A stretch of 64,000 nt of DNA, from positions 27,402-91,401 of the forward strand of contig NZ_LUKE01000004.1 of assembly GCF_001592735.1 (NCBI RefSeq). The letters run 5' to 3'. Position 1 is the stretch's first letter. Each line of letters starts with the position of its first letter. Positions 27,329 through 34,581 of this stretch are shown here, in pieces. The notes beneath the pieces were generated by a model. That model was not told where the DNA came from and ran no database searches. It saw only the letters and a list, made by a program, of their open reading frames with translations. This stretch comes from Bdellovibrio bacteriovorus (GTDB lineage: Bacteria; Bdellovibrionota; Bdellovibrionia; Bdellovibrionales; Bdellovibrionaceae). A program made the translations under genes and the position numbers.

Positions 27329-27607
27329 ATGCTTAAACTAGTCATCGCTAATCTGGCCACTCTTTTGGTACTTCCGCTCAGTGCTTTTGCCGCAGACGCA
27401 ACTTGTGCGGGATATAATCAGTACGTCACTCATCAATGCGCTTCAGAAAAGACTCTTAAAGGCGACCTAAGTGATGAAATGCTTAAAGGTTATTCCGTTA
27501 AAACTTGCAAAAATGAATCGTTCAAGATGATTCTGGAATCAGATCTTGTTGCTAAAGCTAGTTGCAAGCCGGTGATGTCCGGAAAGCTGATCAGCGCCTT
27601 GAATTAA
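27329..27607 (+). CDS. Small secreted protein with four cysteines, function unknown
   Basis: 92 residues with a Sec signal peptide (residues 1-21, cut near AFA-AD). The mature part has four Cys (in ATCAGY, HQCAS, KTCKN and ASCKP), which suits two disulfides in the periplasm or outside the cell. TGGAG lies 8 bp before the ATG. It stands alone with its own candidate promoter. No family recognised. Confidence 0.65.
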   Translation: MLKLVIANLATLLVLPLSAFAADATCAGYNQYVTHQCASEKTLKGDLSDEMLKGYSVKTCKNESFKMILESDLVAKASCKPVMSGKLISALN

Positions 27608-27611
27608 AATT

Positions 27612-28294
27612 TTAGTTTCGAGCGCGGTTGTGAACCCCACATAAAATTCGCAGGTTCGAAATCTTCTGGTCGCCACCTGCGGACAAAGGTTGAATATGAT
27701 CCACCTGCAATTGATACTTAGAGCGACATCGACCGGCGTGGGGATGATGATGTTCACATTGGTATTGGGCCTTAGATAAAAGCAAGCGCTTGGTTTTTAC
27801 CGAAATATAGGGCCGGTATGGTTGCATGATTTTATTTCTATCTCGAACATCCTTGTTATCCTGCTTGCGACTCCCCGCGGTCTTCTGTTCTGAGCTTACC
27901 AAGAAGCTTTGCGTCGCCAAGGGGTTATTATTTATCGCTTCTCCCAATTCCAAATTTTTAATTCCGAACGTATTTTTCCCCAACTTGCTTTGATTTATTT
28001 TCTTTGCCAAAGTGGTAATCACCTCTGACCAGGAGCCGCTGGGACAAACATGACTTAAAAGTTCCTGCGTTCATAGGCGCTGTATTCGGAATACCCCAGT
28101 TCTTTAGTTAAGTAAGAAAAAATGCGATCATACCCCAACTGCAAATGCAGCTTGCGATTTTCCACTTCAATAATATGCAACAAAACCAAATGAGTGATTT
28201 TTCGCTCTGCCTTGGCAAGGCGTTTTAAACTTAAAACAAGATCCGAGTTTGAAAGATGCCTTAAGTCTGCCTTCATAGTTGATTCCGTTGTCAT
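27612..28294 (-). pseudogene. Decayed HNH endonuclease gene (N- and C-terminal pieces, middle lost)
   Basis: Two open pieces lie head to tail. 28055-28294 encodes 79 residues with ATG and GAGG ribosome site (LRHLSNSDLVLSLKRL ... ELGYSEYSAYERR) and then stops. 27612-28022 encodes a C-terminal part with a full HNH core: QYQCEHH, VDHIQPL, NLRILCGVHN. The two are in different frames, 32 bp apart. From memory of similar Bdellovibrio HNH proteins, these are the two ends of one protein whose middle is missing, so I read it as one deleted, frameshifted gene. The C-terminal piece might still be expressed. Confidence 0.7.
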
Positions 28295-28656
28295 GATATT
28301 TCCTCTTTGCCAGAGTTATAACATCACTTTTAAAACTCGACTTTTAAGGTTTTTTCTGAGGCATTTGGCCTAAGTAAGATATTTACAAAAGACCCGCAAA
28401 GACGTTTATAAAGCCATAGTGAACCGATAAAATTGCATTTGAGATCCATCGCGAAGAGCGCAAAAACATTTATTATCGAGGATTTTAAGAATAAGAAAAT
28501 CATGGCAAGAACAAAGTTGTTAAATTTATAACTCCATGTTTCTTGGTAAGCGCAGGGAGAGAAGTCTTAATTCGAATCTATTGATGGAAATAAGGGCGAG
28601 GAGTTTACGGTAAGCCTAGGTTCGCTGACTTCACCTAAAGGATGTGTATCCAAGGG

Positions 28657-28679
28657 TTGGACACAGTTTGTGTACAAAC
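28657..28679. promoter_or_regulatory. Overlapping palindromes just upstream of the regulator promoter
   Basis: GTTTGT (28666-28671) and ACAAAC (28674-28679) form a perfect inverted repeat with 2 bp between. A wider imperfect one, TTGGACACA (28657-28665) with TGTGTACAA (28669-28677), matches 8 of 9. They end 3 bp before the -35 box of the regulator gene, a usual place for an operator. The remainder of the 424-bp gap 28295-28718 is AT-rich with no gene that I can support. Confidence 0.5.
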
Positions 28680-28682
28680 CTC

Positions 28683-28711
28683 TTGCCATCCCAAGATCAA
28701 ATTCCGATACT
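28683..28711 (+). promoter_or_regulatory. Promoter predicting a leaderless transcript
   Basis: TTGCCA at 28683-28688 and GATACT at 28706-28711 with exactly 17 bp between. The ATG of the regulator begins at 28719, 8 bp after the -10 box, where transcription would start. No Shine-Dalgarno is present. Confidence 0.6.
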
Positions 28712-28718
28712 TTTTTGC

Positions 28719-29480
28719 ATGGAACAAAGAAGTTCGGATTTCAGAAATTATCTTCAGGAAGAGTTGGTTTTGCGCTGTCGCAAAAACCCGGCGTACTCCT
28801 TAAGGAGCTTTGCAAAATCTCTGGATCTTTCGCCGTCTTTTTTAAGTAAAATTCTGAACGGCAAAAGAAGAATCACAGACGAGATTTTTAAAAAAGTTTC
28901 CACGCATCTGAATTTGGAACCCGAACAAATGAATTCCTTTAAAAACTTCGTGGGTGCCACCAAGGGCGAGCTGGATTTTCATGGTCTTCAGTTAGAATAC
29001 TTTAAACTGATCTCGGACTGGTTTCATTATGCCATTCTTGAACTGACGCATGTCCAAGATTTTAAAAATGATGCAGAATGGATCGGGGCTCGTCTAGGGA
29101 TTACGGCCAACCAAGCCAAAGGTGCCATCGAAAGATTGATTGACCTGGAGTTGCTCGAAGAAATACATGGCCAGCTGCGTGTGACCTCTGGCGGAAACAC
29201 CACCACGAAGAATGAATTTACAGCCCTGGCCTTTAAAAAAATGCAGGATGAACTTTTAAGCAAGGCCCGTCAGTCACTTTGGAATGAAGATATCAGTCAA
29301 AGAGACCATACATCTATTTGTATGGCGATTCACACTGAGGACATTCCGGAAGTTAAAAAAAGATTAACTCAAGTTCGTCGCGATCTTTGTGAATATCTTG
29401 AGCGTCCACGAAAAACGAAGCCCGATGATGTCTATAATTTAAGCCTCTCGTTTTTTTCACTTACTAAGGAGTCACCATGA
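28719..29480 (+). CDS. TIGR02147-type transcriptional regulator (N-terminal HTH)
   Basis: 253 residues from the ATG at 28719. Residues 28-60 form a Cro/CI-like helix-turn-helix (SLRSFAKSLDLSPSFLSKIL). The rest matches the layout of TIGR02147/DUF4423 proteins: FKLISDWFHYAILEL, a winged-helix segment LGITANQAKGAIERL and a C-terminal FSLTK region. The family is abundant in Bdellovibrio and Fibrobacter and is often paired with an exported protein. Here the TGA overlaps the start of a lipoprotein gene by 4 bp. Palindromes upstream suggest self-regulation, unproven. Confidence 0.8.
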   Translation: MEQRSSDFRNYLQEELVLRCRKNPAYSLRSFAKSLDLSPSFLSKILNGKRRITDEIFKKVSTHLNLEPEQMNSFKNFVGATKGELDFHGLQLEYFKLISDWFHYAILELTHVQDFKNDAEWIGARLGITANQAKGAIERLIDLELLEEIHGQLRVTSGGNTTTKNEFTALAFKKMQDELLSKARQSLWNEDISQRDHTSICMAIHTEDIPEVKKRLTQVRRDLCEYLERPRKTKPDDVYNLSLSFFSLTKESP

Positions 29481-30691
29481 ATAATGCAATAGCCCTTCTG
29501 CTCATTTCAGTTCTTACGATTTCTTGTCAGGGTGGGGGAGGCTCCGAATTAAAACCATTTTTGCCTGCCAAGCCGGAAGCCAATGCCGCTCCAGATTCAG
29601 ACGATTCTTTGACAGGATGGAAACGGGATTTCATAGGTCAAGAAGGGCATGGTGGTGATGCCTTGGTTTGTTTTAGCATTCCCGTGCAAAGGGCGGTTGT
29701 AAAAGAATCTTTTGGTCAAGAAGAGGATTGCACGAAAGGTTGCTCTAGCAGTGGTAACTCTGGATCAACCCCCCGAGCTACGGCGGTTTGGCGTATGACC
29801 GCGGAAGGTCGTGCGGCTATCGTTTCAGCGAAGCCCCTGGAGCAGTATTTGCTTGAAAAGATCGGCGGTCGCCAAGCCATGCTAGATCAACTGAATAGAA
29901 TGTCTACAGAGGAAGCTTATACAAAAGTGATCACTTCGCTTAAAACTTTGCCTGCGGCCTATGAGAAAGTTTCTTTAATACATAATAAGCTGGGCTGGCT
30001 AAAGCAAAGTGGTATTGCCAGTGAATATGGCTTAATGGATGTTCAGGATTCTGGATTTTTAAAAGAAAACGAGATCGATAAAGTGTATTGCAAAGAGCTT
30101 CAGGCCGTCATACGTCGTGATGATCAGTTGTGGTACGACTCTGACATCGTAGGCCGATTTGATAACGTGGGTCTGGTTTTGATGCAGCTTCATGAGGAGA
30201 TTTATGCTTGGGGTAAAGCGCAAGATCAAATCAACTTTCTGCAAGGTCCTTCTGCGCATGAAACGTCGGTGAAAACTCGTCGTTTGATCTTAAAGCTGTT
30301 AGATGAAAATTTAAGTGCTGACATAGTGAATGAGCATTTAAAGTCTTTGGGTTTTTCGGCCTTTTACTGGGTTGAAAATTTGAACCTTCCAACATCTGCA
30401 GGATATTACATGGATGTCGCAACCTGCAAATCAGAGCAGGATTTCCTAAGGTCGGCCCTAAATACTTACCGCAAAGATTACTGGTTGTACGTAGAGCGCC
30501 TTTTTTCAACCCGCTATTTGCAAACGGATGGATCCGAGCCCAAGTTGCCGTTGCGACACAATTATCCCATCGCCTTGGCTAACATGATAGCCTACACGTA
30601 TAGCACTCGGTCCTCAGATCCGAATTTTGCAACTCAGCTTTTAAAAATGGCTGAAAATTTTAATCAAACGACCGCTTGCGAGGTTCGTTAG
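29477..30691 (+). CDS. Lipoprotein coupled to the TIGR02147-type regulator
   Basis: 404 residues with a lipoprotein signal ending in LTISC (Cys17), then a Gly-rich and Pro-rich linker. GHGGDALVCF near residue 58 is a short motif I associate with Bdellovibrio secreted proteins. The body is mostly helical with a few more Cys (for example CTKGC, VATCKS). ATGA overlap with the regulator gene indicates joint translation. Its 3' end overlaps cdd on the other strand by 4 bp. Function unknown. Confidence 0.75.
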   Translation: MNNAIALLLISVLTISCQGGGGSELKPFLPAKPEANAAPDSDDSLTGWKRDFIGQEGHGGDALVCFSIPVQRAVVKESFGQEEDCTKGCSSSGNSGSTPRATAVWRMTAEGRAAIVSAKPLEQYLLEKIGGRQAMLDQLNRMSTEEAYTKVITSLKTLPAAYEKVSLIHNKLGWLKQSGIASEYGLMDVQDSGFLKENEIDKVYCKELQAVIRRDDQLWYDSDIVGRFDNVGLVLMQLHEEIYAWGKAQDQINFLQGPSAHETSVKTRRLILKLLDENLSADIVNEHLKSLGFSAFYWVENLNLPTSAGYYMDVATCKSEQDFLRSALNTYRKDYWLYVERLFSTRYLQTDGSEPKLPLRHNYPIALANMIAYTYSTRSSDPNFATQLLKMAENFNQTTACEVR

Positions 30692-31092
30692 GCCAAATGC
30701 TTCGGAGTAAAAGCCTCCGGGAAAATTTCCGGGAACGTGAACGTCTTGATCGTTCCTTTGTTGTTAGCGGTGTGGATCAAGGTTTTTTCTGTGGCAAATT
30801 CTGCGATCACTTGGCGGCAAAAACCGCACGGAGGCCAGGGTTTATCGGCGGTGCTCACCACCAAAACTTCTGAAATCTGTTTTTGTGCGCCTTCGCTCAC
30901 GGCTTTAAAAATCGCCACGCGCTCCGCACACACGGTGCCGCCGTAAGATGCATTTTCGACATTGCATCCCGCATGCACACTGCCGTCGGCCATTAAGATC
31001 GCCGCTCCAATGCGTGCTTGGGAATAAGGGGAGTGAGAATTTTTTTGCGCTTTAACGGCCAAATCGAAAAGTTTTTTTTGTGTGTCGTTCAT
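30688..31092 (-). CDS. cdd: Cytidine deaminase
   Basis: 134 residues. CNVENASYGGTVCAERVAI holds the zinc Cys and catalytic Glu, and PCGFCRQV holds the other two zinc Cys, as in tetrameric cytidine deaminases. It converts cytidine and deoxycytidine to uridine forms for pyrimidine salvage. Its ATG overlaps the maf stop by 4 bp. Salvage fits an organism that takes nucleotides from prey. Confidence 0.95.
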   Translation of the reverse strand: MNDTQKKLFDLAVKAQKNSHSPYSQARIGAAILMADGSVHAGCNVENASYGGTVCAERVAIFKAVSEGAQKQISEVLVVSTADKPWPPCGFCRQVIAEFATEKTLIHTANNKGTIKTFTFPEIFPEAFTPKHLA

Positions 31093-31658
31093 AGGTTTAA
31101 ATTCTCTAATATTTTACTGAGTGCGATCAAGGGTAAACCTTGAATCGCCGTAAAATCTTCGGTTTCAATTTTATCAAAAAGCATGATGCCATGGCTTTCA
31201 GCTTTATAGCTGCCCGCGCAGTCCATGGGTTCATCCAGTTGCACATAGCGTTCGATTTGTTCTAAGGTGCGCTTTTTCATCGTCATGCGCGTGACATCGG
31301 TGTGGGCGTACATTTTGTCTCCGTCAAAAACGCAGATGGCCGTAATCAGTTCGTGCGTTTTTCCCTGCATGGACATCAATTCTTTGACGGCTTTTTCTGG
31401 CGTGTGCGACTTGCCTAAGATGCGGCCTTCAAATGAAATCAATTGATCGCCACCGATGACGACTTTTCCGGGGCCTTTGAGGCTTTCGGCCTTTATGCGA
31501 GCTAGTTTTTCGGCCAAGGCGCGCGGGGCGAGGCTTAAGTCTTTTTCTTTTTCCTCATCCGCTAAAGGGGCCACGGCTTCGAATTTATAAGCCAATCGGG
31601 AAAGAAGCTCATATCTGTACTTAGATGTGCTTGCTAAAATCAATTGTTTTTCAGCCAT
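31089..31658 (-). CDS. maf: Maf-family nucleotide pyrophosphatase
   Basis: 189 residues from the ATG at 31658 (GAGG 8 bp upstream); the frame could extend to 31682 without a ribosome site. LILASTSKYRYELL, VIGGDQLI and YVQLDEPMDCAGSYKAE are Maf/YhdE/YceF motifs. These enzymes hydrolyse non-canonical or pyrimidine NTPs as housecleaning. The Q in GGDQ fits the YceF/YhdE split, but I do not choose a subfamily. It is coupled to cdd. Confidence 0.93.
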   Translation of the reverse strand: MAEKQLILASTSKYRYELLSRLAYKFEAVAPLADEEKEKDLSLAPRALAEKLARIKAESLKGPGKVVIGGDQLISFEGRILGKSHTPEKAVKELMSMQGKTHELITAICVFDGDKMYAHTDVTRMTMKKRTLEQIERYVQLDEPMDCAGSYKAESHGIMLFDKIETEDFTAIQGLPLIALSKILENLNL

Positions 31659-31785
31659 ATGATAAACCTCGCAAAGTCTCACTTTCCCTTAAAACATGTT
31701 ATTTCTCAAGAAGCAAAAGACTGTTTTGCTCAGCTACGTAACGGCTTTAAAATGGGAAGAAGGCCTAAAGTCTGAAGGAGTCTCT

Positions 31786-32757
31786 ATGGGCAAAAACACT
31801 ATTTCCACCTTCAGTTTGATTTTGCTTATTGCTGCGGTCATGTTCTTTTTCCACGTGAACCGCGAAGCAGAAAAACGCGCGGCTGCACAAATTGAAGAAA
31901 TCGAACAAACCAGTATCGTGGCTGAAATGCCTCGCCCTGCGGCGACAACGACCACCACTCCTAAAGCCCCTGTGTCCCCGACGCCCTCTCGTCAAGCCGA
32001 ACTTGCCAGTGGAGAGTTGCAGAATTTAGAACAACAACTGGCGCAAGCCCAAGCGGATCTGCAAGTCCAGCGTGAATCCGTCAATCAATTGGCAACGCAA
32101 AGTCAAAGTTTCACGTCACGGATGCCGGCCGCCTTGGGATCTTTTGATTTGAATGTGTTGCGATCAGAGTCTCAAGTGCAAAACGCGCTGATGGAAATAG
32201 ACGCTTATCGCAACCTAGAACAGCAAATAAATCGTCAGGCCGAAGATCAAATGCGCATTCAAAATAGTGCCGCGCAAGCGCAGCTGGCGCAGATTGATGA
32301 AAGCATTCGCGCCCAGGAGCTTCAGATTCGCCAAACCCGCGAAGATATCATGTATTGGAATCAGAATTTTAACGATCAAACCCGTCGGATGGCGGAGCTT
32401 CAACGTTTGCAGGAACAGCTCGATGCCCTTAATCAGCAGCGTGATTTGATGTTGCAGCAGCGTCTGTTAATTGCGGCTGAGTCCTTAAGCGCCGCGCAGG
32501 CCCTACAGGCAGGTAAACAAGAGGCTCTGAACGATCTGCAATCTAATCAGGCCAATGCCCAAGGAAATATCGAAAGTTTGCGGGACTCCATCATTCGCTT
32601 GCAACAATCGCAAAGAGAAATTCGCAATAGCCAAATCTCACTTGGCTCTCAATTACGTCAGGCTCAGCAAGCTCTGCAAAGCCAAGAAACCCAAGTTAAA
32701 AGCTTAGAGACGGCGGTGGAGCAAAAGAGACAGGAATTAAACTCCCTCGTGCAGTAA
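31786..32757 (+). CDS. Membrane-anchored long coiled-coil protein
   Basis: 323 residues from the ATG at 31786 (AAGGAG 6 bp upstream). One hydrophobic helix lies at about residues 6-22, then a Thr/Pro/Ala linker and nearly 250 residues of Gln/Leu/Glu-rich heptads (for example LEQQLAQAQADLQVQ), a continuous coiled coil. No enzyme motif. It is divergent from maf. Such proteins can be structural rods in the periplasm or cytoplasm; the side is not clear. Function unknown. Confidence 0.7.
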   Translation: MGKNTISTFSLILLIAAVMFFFHVNREAEKRAAAQIEEIEQTSIVAEMPRPAATTTTTPKAPVSPTPSRQAELASGELQNLEQQLAQAQADLQVQRESVNQLATQSQSFTSRMPAALGSFDLNVLRSESQVQNALMEIDAYRNLEQQINRQAEDQMRIQNSAAQAQLAQIDESIRAQELQIRQTREDIMYWNQNFNDQTRRMAELQRLQEQLDALNQQRDLMLQQRLLIAAESLSAAQALQAGKQEALNDLQSNQANAQGNIESLRDSIIRLQQSQREIRNSQISLGSQLRQAQQALQSQETQVKSLETAVEQKRQELNSLVQ

Positions 32758-32892
32758 ATAGGGGCGGGCATAGAGAAGATCTATGGACCTATCGAGGCAA
32801 AGCGGGGCGTAAAATCGCTGTAAAATCTATAAATGGCGAGCCAAAGCCCCGAACTTGCGTTATACGTTTTCTTGCCTGAAGGACTTTTTCGT

Positions 32893-33807
32893 ATGACTAA
32901 ACAGACTCTTCCCGATGTTGCTAAAGAAACCCACACTGAAAAATTCGCGCCCATTGATTGGGTGGGGATGGGCTCAATTGAGCTTCCGGTTTTACTAAAG
33001 CAAAGCGATGGAGTTTATCGTGTTCCCGCTCGGGCTGATGCGAAAGTCAGCTTAGATAAAAAACCTTCACGCGGTATTCATATGTCTCGCTTGTACCTGA
33101 TCACTCAGGAGCTTCTAACCAAGAACGAGCTGAATCTGACTCTTCTGGGGCGCACGACGGATGAGTTTTTAAGAACTCACGAAGACCTTTCAACCCAAGC
33201 CCGTGTGCAACTTCAGTTTGAAGCACCGCTTGTGCGTAAAGCTTTAAAAAGTGCCAACCAAGCTTGGCGCTCTTACCCGGTGGTGTTATCCGCGGTAAAT
33301 AAAAATGGTGTTAAGAATTATTACGTCGAAGTGGTTGTGACTTATTCTAGCACGTGCCCGGCTTCGGCGGCACTTTCTCGACAATTGATTCAAGATGGGT
33401 TCAAAGCTCAATTCAACGATAAGTCTTTAGATTTTGATGTGATTCATTCGTGGCTCGGAACCCCCCAAGGTATTGTGGCGACCCCTCACGCACAACGCAG
33501 CTTTGCTCGTGTGAAAGTAGAAGTAGGGACTGAGTTTGATTACGGGACCCTTATCGACACCGTCGAAGAGGCTTTACAGACGGCGGTTCAGGGCGCAGTG
33601 AAGCGGGAAGATGAGCAAGAGTTTGCTTTACGCAACGGCCAGAACTTGATGTTCTGTGAAGATGCGGCTCGACGAGTGAAGGATGCTTTGGATGCGCGCC
33701 CAGAAGTCTTGGATTACGTGGCCGAGTTCAGCCATGTTGAGAGCCTTCACCCTCATAACGCTGTTTCCCATATCTCCAAAGGCCTTAATTTAAGTCATTT
33801 TGAATAG
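32893..33807 (+). CDS. folE2: GTP cyclohydrolase FolE2 (type IB)
   Basis: 304 residues from the ATG at 32893 (AAGGA upstream). STCPASAALSRQ carries the metal Cys of the FolE2 family, TPHAQRSFARVKVEV carries the conserved His and QRS, and the tunnelling-fold layout MSRLYLITQELL fits. It makes dihydroneopterin triphosphate from GTP for folate. An in-frame ATG at 32833 exists without a ribosome site. FolE2 can use several metals and is often zinc-regulated elsewhere; a Fur-family regulator is the next gene. Confidence 0.85.
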   Translation: MTKQTLPDVAKETHTEKFAPIDWVGMGSIELPVLLKQSDGVYRVPARADAKVSLDKKPSRGIHMSRLYLITQELLTKNELNLTLLGRTTDEFLRTHEDLSTQARVQLQFEAPLVRKALKSANQAWRSYPVVLSAVNKNGVKNYYVEVVVTYSSTCPASAALSRQLIQDGFKAQFNDKSLDFDVIHSWLGTPQGIVATPHAQRSFARVKVEVGTEFDYGTLIDTVEEALQTAVQGAVKREDEQEFALRNGQNLMFCEDAARRVKDALDARPEVLDYVAEFSHVESLHPHNAVSHISKGLNLSHFE

Positions 33808-33858
33808 TTGAGTGGGTCTTAGTGGCGCCAAAGTAGGCTTTAAGTAGCGTCCCGAGTT

Positions 33859-33878
33859 GAAAATGATTCTTAATTATC
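33859..33878. promoter_or_regulatory. Fur-box-like sequence upstream of the Fur-family gene
   Basis: GAAAATGATTCTTAATTATC resembles the GATAATGATAATCATTATC Fur consensus, with the best match at its two ends. It lies about 60 bp before the regulator start, which suggests self-control. Scored by eye only. Confidence 0.45.
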
Positions 33879-33936
33879 TGGACATCGGGTGCCCGGCTGG
33901 TCTATAAATTTGAGACCGACCACTTGAGGTGTGCCT

Positions 33937-34443
33937 ATGAGTAAAGAAGCTGTTCCCTTTTTGCCCCGCCAACACGACGAAGATATCATCGTTCACGGTG
34001 AAGAATTCGACGAGTCAGAGCTTAAACGCATCATTCGTGCCCTTAATTTGAAAGTGACCAGCCAACGTTTAGCGATTTTAAAAGCTTTGCATGAAGGCCG
34101 TCGTCACGTTACTGCTCAAGAACTCTATGAAAAACTAAATAAGATTCACCCTGATATCGGTTTTGCGACCGTGTATCGTTTCTTGCGTACTTTGACCGAA
34201 GGTCAATTTGTGACGGAAGTTCGCATGGGTGGTTTGCCCGCTCGTTATGAGCTCACGCCCAAAGGCCATCATGACCATTTAACGTGTGTGAAGTGTGGCA
34301 AGATCTGCGAATTTGAAAATCGCGCGATCGAAAGCTTGCAAGAAAAAGTAGCAAATCAGTTCGGCTTTAAGCTGACTCATCACATTTTAGAACTTTATGG
34401 CGTGTGCCCAGCCTGCCAAGTAAAAGCGACGGCGGACCGTTGA
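33937..34443 (+). CDS. Fur-family metal- or peroxide-responsive regulator
   Basis: 168 residues from the ATG at 33937 (GAGGTG upstream). A winged helix (LKVTSQRLAILKALHE ... GFATVYRFL) is followed by HHDHLTCVKCGKICEF and a second CPAC pair, giving a CxxC structural zinc site, and THHILELYGVC. Glu in the YELT loop fits Fur better than PerR (Asp), but Fur, PerR and Zur cannot be firmly separated here. The N-terminal 25 residues are an acidic extension. A hairpin terminator overlaps its stop codon. Confidence 0.9.
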   Translation: MSKEAVPFLPRQHDEDIIVHGEEFDESELKRIIRALNLKVTSQRLAILKALHEGRRHVTAQELYEKLNKIHPDIGFATVYRFLRTLTEGQFVTEVRMGGLPARYELTPKGHHDHLTCVKCGKICEFENRAIESLQEKVANQFGFKLTHHILELYGVCPACQVKATADR

Positions 34444-34497
34444 AAAACGGCCCTCTGACTGCCTCTGACCGTTTTTGAACGGTCCTTGGTTTTTGGG
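34434..34497 (+). terminator. Hairpin terminator overlapping the stop of the Fur-family gene
   Basis: Arms 34434-34450 and 34469-34485 pair over 17 bp with one mismatch and an 18-bp loop, then a T-rich tail (TTGGTTTTTGGG). The left arm includes the TGA stop at 34441-34443. Confidence 0.7.
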
Positions 34498-34581
34498 TTT
34501 TAAGTTTCTCTCTTGTAGTGCGGCATTCTGTTTTCTCTGGCCCTTGCGAAGTGGTCTCTTCTTCAACTACAATCATTTTCT

